From contig NC_089175.1 of the NCBI RefSeq assembly GCF_947507565.1, forward strand, positions 3,461,733 through 3,525,732: DNA of 64,000 nucleotides, written 5' to 3'. The notes under the pieces are model-generated. The model saw nothing but the letters and a program-made list of their open reading frames with translations, ran no database searches and was not told where the DNA came from. Numbering within the stretch: the first letter of the stretch is position 1; each line of letters begins with the position of its first letter. Of the stretch, positions 55,628 through 64,000 are shown in pieces. This stretch comes from Oscarella lobularis. Lineage: Eukaryota > Porifera > Homoscleromorpha > Homosclerophorida > Oscarellidae. Both the position numbers and the translations under genes were made by a program.

Positions 55628-57255
55628 ATGAAAGTCATAGCCTACTTCGGGCTGTTCTTCAGTTTTATTGTATTTTCAGAATCAGGTTTGAGGTGTGTTT
55701 TTGGCGGTAAGCTCTTTTATGACAGAATTACTTTAGTTCAACGTTCGGCGATTGTCGGAGAGCCTGGTTCTAATATTGATCTATTCGCTCTCCGTGGGGA
55801 TACGGTGACACTGCGGTATTTTTGTCGCCTCCCAGCTCAGTCAGTACTTTTTGGTTGGTTTATAATCGTCGATGGCGTTTCGACTTCTTTATCCGGTGTT
55901 TCTAACCCCGCTCGATTCACGACAAGTGTTTCTGGTCCAAATGCAACGCTGGAGTTCAACTTCGATGCGACGATTCAGGACGGCGCATCATTTCGCCCTG
56001 TGGCCACTGTTATTATTGGTTCGTCTTCGTCATCAACGTTTGCTGGATCGGTCACAGTAAAACTCGGAGGTAGTACGGTACTGTTTGATATTCACTGTAC
56101 GTGTGCGAATCTATTGCATTTAGTACTTCCCAAACTTGGCAGACTTTCTGAGGTCGTGATTGCTGAAGGAGAGCAAATGAATATTGCTGTGAATGTCATT
56201 GAGGGAAGGCCAAATCCGAATGTTACATTCTCAAATACAACTCCTGATCAATCATCAATGTTTATGGCTGTCAATTCAACGCACTATCAAATCAGAAAGA
56301 TGAGCACGTCTATTTCTGATGGAGGAGTTTATAGGGTTGAAGCAATGAATGCGGTTGGAAGAGATTCGATAAATTTCATTGTCACAGTTCATTGTAAGTG
56401 GCATGAAATTTGACACAAAAGAGAAATATTCTTTGGCAGTTCTCAGATTGCTTGACTGTGATTTGTGCGATGTAAAGAATGGAAGCATAGTGAACTGTAA
56501 TTTCAGTTCTAGTTCAGAGCCCAAAGTCAAACTTGACAACCAGTTAGTGGAAGTGGTTGGATTTGACAATTACAGTTATGTCGTACCTGTACCAATACGT
56601 GGGCAGCCTCGTCAATTGATGATAAGCAATGGCTACAGCTCTCCAATTTTGGTAGAATGTGAGTCATTCGTTTTCGTAACGTGACAATAAAGAATATTTT
56701 TTTGTTATAGGCATCAGACCTGTAACTACAGTTGCTCCATCATTATTTACCACAGGTCAATTCGCCTAGCTTAAGTCAGTTGTACTGGGCAACATGCATT
56801 TGTAGGCAAGAAAGTGACTGAAGCAAATGAAATTACTTTTCAGTCACTGTCACCAAGCAAGGCTGAAGGGAGTTGTGAAAGAAATGAAGGTGCGTTGTTG
56901 TAAATGAGTGTGGTACATTTCAAGTGGATATATACGTAGGCTACATCGCTGCAATAGCAGTTCTTTCTGTGTTGCTTAGTGCTGCTCTAATTGGAATATT
57001 GATTGTTTGGATTTACATGAAACGGTATTTATCTTTACCATTTGATTGATTGATCACATCTTTTTTTTGTAATGATGTAGCGGAAAGAGGAAAGAAGATC
57101 CTATTTCAGCAAAGGAAACAGAGAAAGAAAAAGACGTTGAAATGCATTCAAGCTCGCTCTATCAAGATGCATCAAAACTTACAAGGGTCACAGAAACTCG
57201 TGCAAAGGGTAGTGCTGCCATGGCTGAGTATGCTTCAATTCCAGAGACAAAGTAG
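55628..57255 (+). CDS. Ig10: Ig-type membrane receptor with YASI tail
   Basis: Signal MKVIAYFGLFFSFIVFS. V-like exon about 55736-56070 (VTLRYFCRLPAQSVLFGWF, TIQDGASFRPVATV), Ig-like 2 about 56125-56393 (MNIAVNVIEGRPNPNVTF, SDGGVYRVEAMNAVG), domain 3 about 56438-56660, stalk exons near 56711-56754 and 56806-56888, helix about 56940-57025 and tail 57081-57255 with SSLYQDASKL and AEYASIPETK. Introns 1 and 2 are stop-free multiples of three, so one uninterrupted frame runs from 55628 to 56413; intron retention would still give a protein. Confidence 0.82.
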
Positions 57256-57324
57256 CACTAAAGTTCTTTGTGGACACGTTTCTCTTTGTAACTGCCTTTA
57301 TAGTTCTTTTTTTCTAATCTTTTC

Positions 57325-57800
57325 TGAAAACATTGCAACAAAGAAGCAACCGCTGGGGAAGCAGATTTTTCGACGATTCCGTTAACATGTTATTCGCAGC
57401 GACAGAGCAGACAAACTGCGTCCACAGTCTATGCATGCTGCGTCGATCCAAGATCTTTTGCAGCGTACAATAAGTGAAGAAAAATTGCGTAGCTTTGCTT
57501 TCTTCAGAAGTAGACGACATGCATAGGAGGAATTACAGATGAAAATCGCATTCCATAGACACCGACCGTGCGTACATCTGTCTCTCGCTATTGAAACTTT
57601 GATTCATTGGAAGGATGCAACGTCGGCAGTCAGGACGTCTGAAACGTATACGCCAACTTCTGAATATGTAACAGAGACGTAAAGTAATCGCTATGTTAAC
57701 TCCTGAAATCGCCGGAAACGTCTGATTTTGTAGACGTTTCAGTTGAAAGGAATTTTTTCGAGTTAGTGCGCAGCGAAAGTGTAACATGTTACTTGTAGGG
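57325..57800. repeat. Convergent intergenic block between Ig10 and Ig11
   Basis: Near-identical to 53700-54180, including the hairpin at 57715-57740. It shows that the Ig9/Ig10 and Ig11/Ig12 units are a recent tandem duplication. Confidence 0.75.
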
Positions 57801-57993
57801 AACTTCTATAGCAGCTAGTTGTTGAAACATGTACAAGTAGCAAACAATGCCGATATCAAAGCTTCACAGGACACAAAAAAGAACAAGAACAATCAAAGAC
57901 AGACTACAAACACCACAACCAACAGTGATGGAAAGGAAGCACAGAGGCAGCTAAACTCCTAAGTTTCATATTCTGCGCCGTCTTGCAACGGCA

Positions 57994-59264
57994 TCACTTG
58001 GTGGTCGTACTGATACCCGTTGTGCTAGGTATTAGAGGTCTTTAAAAATAAACCATCATCAAATTATTATATTCACCGACTGGTTGGTGCTATCGTTGTA
58101 GTTGGTGCTATCGTTGTAGTTGGTACTGCCGTTGTAGATAAAGTAGGAACAGATTGATTGCCTACAATAAGAACAATGATACCTGCAATTTTACAAAAAG
58201 ACGACTCACATTCTACCAGAATTGGAGAACTGTACCCATTGCTTATCATCAGTGCGTACTGACGAGGTTTCCCATGTATTGGCACAGATATGACATAATT
58301 GTCAAATCCAACCGCTTCTTTCACTAGAACTAACTGGTTGTCAAATTTGACTTCAATAGGCCTTGGACTGGAACTGAAAGTACAGTTCACTACGCTCCCA
58401 TTGTTTGCATTGCACAAATCACAGTCAAGCAATCTAAGAACTGCCCAAAACACGTTTCTCTTGTACGCCAAACTTCGTGTCACTTACGATAAACTGTGAC
58501 TGTGAAATTTATTGCATCTTTTCCAACTGCATTCGTTGCTTCAACCCTATAAACTCCTTCATCAGAAATAGACGTGTTCATCTTTCTGATTAGATAATGC
58601 GTTGAATTCAGAGCCACAAACATTGATGATTGATCAGGAGTTGTGTTTGGGAGTGTTACATTTGGATTCGGTCTTCCGTCAATGACATGAACAGAAATAT
58701 TAATTGGGTTTCCCTCGGCAATCACATGAGAAATACAATCAAGTTGAATTTTGGGAATTACTAAACACGTTCGATGAGCGCACACGTGCATTGAATCAAA
58801 GAACAACAGTACCTCCGAGTTTTACGGCGACTGATCCGGCAAACGACGATGACGAAGACGGCATACCACTAATTACAGTCGTGACCGTAACTAAAGGACG
58901 AAATGACAATCCGTCTGCAATCGACGCATCGAAGTCAAACTCCAGCGTTGCAGTTAGACCAGAAGCGTTAGCGGAGAATCGAGCGGGATTTGGAACATTG
59001 AATAAAGAAGTCGAATTGCCTCCAAGGCTCAGAAACCATTGAAAAGTTACTGGCTGAGCTGCGACGCGAGAGGTGTACGTCAATGTCACCCTATCTCCAC
59101 GAAGAGCGAATAAATCAGTACTGGAACCGGATTCTCCGACAATCGCCGAACGTTGAACTAGAGAGGTTTTGACCTTACTAATCGCAATTGCTAGTAAACA
59201 AACCAGATTCCGAGTTTGATGCCATGGCTAAAAGACAAACGACGCAGAAAATCACCGAATCCAT
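57994..59264 (-). CDS. Ig11: three-domain Ig-type protein, predicted secreted
   Basis: ATG 59264 (signal MDSVIFCVVCLLAMAS), V-like exon about 59157-58813 (VTLTYTSRVAAQPV, FQWFLSLGGNSTSLF, SIADGLSFRPLVTV), Ig-like 2 about 58761-58491 (INISVHVIDGRPNPNVTL, SDEGVYRVEATNAVG), domain 3 about 58446-58216 and a stalk with an 18-base duplication (repeated PTTTIA). The next exon gives RTTGISTTTK and TGA. Downstream a frame FLSITVGCGVCSLSLIVLVLFCVL ends in a stop at 57864 and would give a tail-less membrane or GPI-type end if exon use differed. Intact, unlike its near-twin Ig9. Confidence 0.68.
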
Positions 59265-59305
59265 TGCCCGGAATTAAAGAATTAAGTGCGCGTGCGCTTT
59301 GAGCA
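59265..59305. promoter_or_regulatory. Divergent spacer of Ig11/Ig12
   Basis: 41 bases between start codons, containing GTGCGCGTGCGC as in Ig3/Ig4. Confidence 0.45.
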
Positions 59306-60966
59306 ATGAAAGGCTCGGGTTACTTTTGCTTGTTCTTCCATTTTGTCGCATTTTCAGAGCCCGGTTTGGCGTGAGGTTATTATAAAGAGAGTCAATAAAT
59401 TAAAATTAATCTAGTTCGGCGTTCGGCGATTGTCGGAGAGTCCGGTTCCAGTACCAGTTTATTCGCTCTTCGTGGAGACAGGGTGACATTGACGTACACC
59501 TACCGCATCGCAGTTCAGTCAATAACGTTTGGATGGTTTTTGAGTTTTGGAGGCAATTCGACTTCTTTGTCCGCTATTCCAAACCCTGATCGATTCTCAG
59601 CGAGGGTTTCTAATCCAAATGCAACGCTGGAGTTTGTCTTTGACGCGTCAATTCCGGACGGATCGTTATTTCGTTCTCTGGTCACTGTCACGACTATAAC
59701 TAACGGTGTTCCGTCTTCGTCATCATCGTTTGCTGGATCAGTCGCCCTAAAACTCGGAGGTACGATTCGTAGTTTGATTTACTGCACGTGTGCGCGCATC
59801 GAGCGTGTTTAGCATTTCCCAAAGTTGACAGTATTTCTGATGTTGTGATTGCTGAGGGAGAGCCAATTATTAACGCTGTGAGTGTCATTGAAGGAAGGCC
59901 AAACCCAATAGTTACACTCATAAACACAACTCGTGATCAATCGCTAATGCTTGTGGCTCTGAATTCAGCTCAATATCAAATCAGGAAGACTAGAGCATCT
60001 ATTTCTGATGGAGGAGTGTATAGGGTTGAAGCAACGAATGCAGTTGGAAAAGATATAATAAATTTCACGGTGACAGTTCATTGTAAGTTGCATGGAATTC
60101 GGCATACAAGAAAAATATTGCACATTCTGTTTTTGGACAGTTCTTAGATTGCTTGACTGTGATTTGTGTAGTGCAACCAAAAAGAGCACGGTGAACTGTA
60201 TTTTCAGCTCCAGTCCAAAGCCTACTGAAGTCAGGTTTAACAACCAGTTAGTCCCAGTGAACGAAGCGGTTGTATTTGACAATTATGTCAATTATGTTGT
60301 GTCTGTCCCTATATCTGGGCAACCTCGTCAGTTGATGATAAGCAATAAATACAGTTCTCCAATTTTGGTAAAATGTGAGTCATTCCTTTTTGTAACGTGA
60401 CGATAAAGATGAAGTGTTTTTGTCATAGGCAACCGACCTCTGACTACAGTTGCCTCAGCACTGTTTACCACAGGTCAAGTTTTGCTTAGCGGAGGTTAGT
60501 GTACTAAGCATTTTGCACTTGCAGGCAAGAGAGTGACTGAAGTGAATGAAATTACTTTTCAGTCACCAAGCAACGCTGAAGGGAGCTGTGGAAGAAACGA
60601 AGGTACTTTGCTGTAGATGAGTGTAAAGATGTAAATTTCAAGTGGAGATATACGCAGGTTACATCGCTGCAATAGCAGTTCTTTCTGCGTTGCTTAGTGC
60701 TACTCTAATTGGAATATTGATTCTTTGGATTTACGTGAAACGGTATTGATTCTTACCATGTGATTGTTTACATCTTTATTTTGTAATGGTCTAGTGGAAA
60801 GAGGAAAGAAGATCCTATTTCAGTAAAGGCAAAGGAGAAAGTAAAGGACGTTGAAATGCATCCAAGCTCGCTCTATCAAGATGCATCAAAACTGACAAAG
60901 GCGACAGAAACTCATGCAAAGGGTAGTACCAAGGCTGTGTATGCTTCAATTTCAGAGACAAAGTAG
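59306..60966 (+). CDS. Ig12: Ig-type membrane receptor with YASI tail
   Basis: Signal MKGSGYFCLFFHFVAFS; V-like exon about 59414-59759 (VTLTYTYRIAVQSI, TFGWFLSFGGNSTSL); Ig-like 2 about 59813-60084 (SVIEGRPNPIVTL, SDGGVYRVEATNAVG); domain 3 about 60139-60375; stalk exons; helix about 60659-60746 (IAAIAVLSALLSATLIGIL); tail about 60795-60966 with SSLYQDASKL and AVYASISETK. All intact. In domain 3 the second Cys of the usual CDLCN motif is kept but followed by SATKKS in place of NANNGS. Confidence 0.82.
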
Positions 60967-61049
60967 CGCAAAGTTTATTAGGCTTGGTTGACTCTTCTTG
61001 TCGACACGTTTCTCTTTGTAACTGCCTTTATAATTCTTTCTTTTCTGAA

Positions 61050-61520
61050 CATTGCAGCAACAGCAGTAGAAGCAGATGGTGTTTAAACAATTCTTTGGTA
61101 GAAGGCAGTCGCAGAGCAGACAAACTGCGTCGATCTAAGATCTTTCAGAGCGTACAACAAGTGAAGAAAGATTTCGTAGCTTTGCTTTCTTCAAATTTAC
61201 GAGCTCATCAGAGGTTAGCTATTGGAATCATGCAGAAGTAGACGACATAGCGGGTAGTAGTGCACATGGAAACGGTATTCTATAGGTGAAGTACTATACG
61301 TGCATCTGTCTATCTTGCTATTACCGGTAAAAGGAAACTTTGATTCATTGAAGGATGCAATGTCGGAAGCCAGGACGTCTGAAAAGTACGCGAACTTCTG
61401 AAGTAAAGTAATTATCCCCTAAAATTGTCGGAAACGTCTGATTCGTAGACGTCCCAGTTAAACGAAATTTTTTTCGAGTCAGTGCACCGTAGGAAACTTT
61501 CCCAGTTGTTGTTGAAACAT
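61050..61520. repeat. Convergent intergenic block between Ig12 and Ig13 (diverged)
   Basis: Diverged copy of the blocks at 53700 and 57325. The hairpin is degraded, so this unit is older than the Ig9-Ig12 duplication. Confidence 0.6.
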
Positions 61521-61684
61521 CTACAGCCTATGTAGCAAACAATGCTGACATCAAAGCTTCATAGGACACAAAGAAGAGCAAGAACAAACACAGGCTACAA
61601 ACGCCACAACCAACAGCGATGGAAAGGAAACAGAGAAGCAGCTAAACTTCTAAATTTCAGATTCTGCGTCGTCCTGCAACGCCA

Positions 61685-62997
61685 CTACTCGGGGGGTGTA
61701 TTGATACCCGTTGTGCTAAACATTAATTAAAGATTTTTAATTAAAGCTGAAGTGACAAAATCATATTCACCGACTGGTTGGTGCTGTGGTCGTAGATAAA
61801 GTAGGAACAGATTGGTTGCCTATAATGAGAACAATAGTACCTGCAGTTTTACAAAAAGAATGACTCACATTCTACCAGAATTGGAGAACTGTACCCATTG
61901 CTTATCATCAGTGCGTACTGACGAGGTTGCCCAGGTATTGACACAGATATGACATAATTGTCAAACCCAACCGCTTCCTTCACCGGAACTAACTGGTTGT
62001 CAAATTTGACTACTGAAAGTACAGTTCACTATGCTTCCATTGCTTGCATTGCACAAATCGCAGTCACACAATCTAAGAACTGCCCAAAACATGTTTCTCT
62101 GGTGCGCTGGATTCCGTGCAGCTTACAATGAACTGTGACTGTGAAATTTATCGAATCTCTTCCAATTGCTTTCATTGCTTCAACCCTATAAACTCCTCCA
62201 TCAGAAATAGACGTGCTTATCTTTCTGATTTGATAGTGCGTTGAATTCAGAGCCACAAGCATTGGCAATTGATCACGAGTTGCGTTTGAGCATGTAACAT
62301 CTGGACTCGGCTTTCCTTCAATGACGTTGACAGCAATATTTATTGGGTCTCCCTCAGCAATCACAACGTCAGAAATACTGCCAAGTTTGGGAATTACTAA
62401 CCACAACAGATTTTCACATATAATACAGTAAGTCAATAGTGCGCATATGCAACCACAGTTGCACTATTTTATGCAACCGCGGTCATACGGCGTACTGGTA
62501 CTGTACATCGTACCTCCGACTTTTACCGTGACGGATCCAGCAAACGAAGATGACGAAGAGAGCACACCGTCAGTAGTTACAGTCGTGACTATGACCAGCG
62601 GACGAAATGACGATCCATCCGGAATCGATGAATCGAAAGTGAAATCCAACGATGCCTTTAAACCGGAACTACTTTCCCTGAATCCGGCGGCGTTTAGATA
62701 AGAACGAACAGAGATCGGCGTATCGTTTCGACCCGCCGCGGCCACGGCGATGAACCACCCAAAAGAGATTGAAGGAGCTAAGCCGCGAAAGGGGTAGTGG
62801 TACGTCAATGTCACCCTATCTCTATGGAGTGCGTATAGAACAGTACTGGATCCTTTCTCTCCGAGAACAGCCGAACGTTGTTGAACTAAAGATATTGTTT
62901 TCTTAGTGCTTGCTGGAGTGAACGCATATCGAACCGGGTTCTGAAATGACGAGAAAACTGAAAAACACGCACGAACCAAAGTAATTAATGTTTTCAT
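61685..62997 (-). CDS. Ig13: Ig-type protein, probably secreted, possibly damaged
   Basis: ATG 62997 (MKTLITLVRACFSVFSSF) reads without a visible signal intron into the V-like domain (DRVTLTYHYPF, SFGWFIAVAAAGRNDT, SIPDGSSFRPLVIV). Ig-like 2 at about 62400-62115 (INIAVNVIEGKPSPDVTC, SDGGVYRVEAMKAIG). Domain 3 (about 62085-61870) has a 20-base deletion near 62012, which shifts the frame relative to its siblings, so the end of the protein may be truncated. The stalk and the stop after RTTGINTPPE (61685-61687) match Ig3 and Ig11. The V-like domain is the most divergent of the secreted-type members. Confidence 0.5.
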
Positions 62998-63125
62998 TGC
63001 GCATGCCTACCTTATTTGCATTTATTAAATTGTACTAGCGAACAGCCATGAGTCAGGCAAACCTCTGCATTTCTCTTAAATTTAACCATTGCAACGATTA
63101 ATTAAAGCAGTCGAAGAAGCCTTAG

Positions 63126-63638
63126 TAGGTCGACGTTTGGCCATTGTCGGAGAGTCCGGTTAATTAATTAGAGATAGTTTGTGCTTTGAAAGTTTAGTTG
63201 TCTCTACTCGTTCAAGTGTCACGATAGCTGCTGTAAAATTTGACCCACATCCTGCGCGTGCAAAAGATTTTTTAGGTAATGGCTAATCTTAATCTGATGA
63301 ACAAACAAGATGTCTCCACAGTAAGCTTCCCTACAGTGTACCCTACTTGAATACAGTAATGGCTTTCAAGCTTCCTGCGAGGAAAATCTTTGATGCGAAT
63401 TCAAAGAAGGAAGTCTGAATACCAGAGTTCTGGCTATTCATCTATTTCTACTCGTCTTGAGGTCCTTGCTGTAAATAATTTTTACGTACTCACGAAATAC
63501 TATCTTTAGAGGAGAAAGCAGATAGATTAGACCCAAAAGGGTTGAAATGCACTCAAGCTCATTATATGCCTTGGCGAAGGATCAAGCACAAAAGAGGAAG
63601 TACCGGAACATGCCTCCATCTCAGAGGCTGGAAAGTGA
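63126..63638 (+). pseudogene. Ig14: remnant of the plus partner of Ig13
   Basis: Keeps the first bases of a V exon (63126-63160), then jumps to the end of an Ig6-type Cys-rich helix exon (63215-63275), its acidic exon and a tail piece (EMHSSSLYALAKD, EHASISEAGK, with His in place of the motif Tyr). The Ig domains are deleted. It marks a seventh divergent pair and suggests an Ig6-like parent. Confidence 0.65.
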
Positions 63639-63639
63639 C

Positions 63640-64000
63640 TCAATGCCTTCTTGCGCAGTTGCCATCACCCTTTTTTGAGTTTTGTATCAATCTTTGTCTG
63701 TATTTTGAAGTAACTTAATTAATTTCATTCAACTCTACTGTTCAATAGTAAAGCTAAATTTAGCTCGAAGTAGACACTGACGAAATATTGTCACATCAGC
63801 ATATCGGCAGAAGACAGGGTGAGACTGCTTTGACCCAAGAAAGCCCTGCTGACTGGCTTTGCACACATGAAAGCAAAAGTTTCAAGGTCTGCATTAGTTT
63901 GCTTTATCCTAAGGCCAACACTAAAACCAGGAAGCCTTGATTACTAATGGAACCAGTACGTCCCGATTCGTTCCGAGGCTGTCTTGTAAAAAATCTGCTC
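63640..64000. other. Window end, nothing recognised
   Basis: Unique sequence with no open frame of interest and no similarity to the Ig units. Confidence 0.4.

Noticed and set aside
1-64000. CRISPR arrays, operons or prokaryotic features
   Set aside because: Repeats lack regular short spacers, genes are intron-bearing and carry animal domains.
1-64000. Retrovirus, LTR or other virus-like elements
   Set aside because: I saw no reverse transcriptase, integrase, capsid or envelope-type frames and no paired long terminal repeats.

Overview
The window is nuclear DNA of an early-branching animal. Introns are GT-AG and mostly about 45-65 bases long, genes are tightly packed, and the gene content is metazoan: Ig-type receptors with tyrosine-motif tails, SUEL-type rhamnose-binding lectin, MAM/LDL-receptor-A modules, EGF and PAN modules, a Death-domain GTPase and arylsulfatase K fragments. 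A compact sponge genome, possibly homoscleromorph, fits best. That is inference from style only.

Layout. 1-14.6 kb: a tandem array of a small secreted-protein family (family A: four copies plus the tail of a fifth). Interspersed are a decayed MAM/LDLa gene, two galectin-like fragments, a hAT-like MITE and duplicated flanks. 14.6-21.3 kb: gene-poor, with a T-rich minisatellite, two GC-rich islands of unknown nature and a 446-bp direct repeat. 21.3-26.7 kb (minus strand): a PAN/EGF protein, a UDP-glucuronate 4-epimerase-like enzyme and a four-domain SUEL lectin. 26.9-31.1 kb: three copies of a small secreted family with a possible permuted papain-like (His...Asn-Cys) signature, mixed with C-terminal relics of arylsulfatase K.

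32.0-63.7 kb is the notable part: a tandem array of Ig-type receptor genes arranged as seven divergent (head-to-head) pairs, Ig1/Ig2 to Ig13/Ig14. Most copies carry a signal peptide, two Ig-like domains lacking the usual cysteines, a third cysteine-containing domain and a Thr/Ser-rich stalk. Most plus-strand members then have a transmembrane helix and a cytoplasmic tail with YxxI motifs. Four minus-strand partners appear to stop just after the stalk, so they may be secreted. Two minus-strand members (Ig1, Ig7) instead carry long tails with canonical ITIMs (VNYAAL, LTYADL). A Death-domain/AIG1-like GTPase gene and arylsulfatase K debris sit inside the array.

Together this resembles a polymorphic self/non-self recognition complex: paired Ig receptors with inhibitory motifs, soluble siblings, lectins and a Death-domain GTPase. 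The Hydractinia allorecognition complex is the closest known analogue in style. Function is inferred from architecture, not shown. A 200-N gap hides the start of Ig8.
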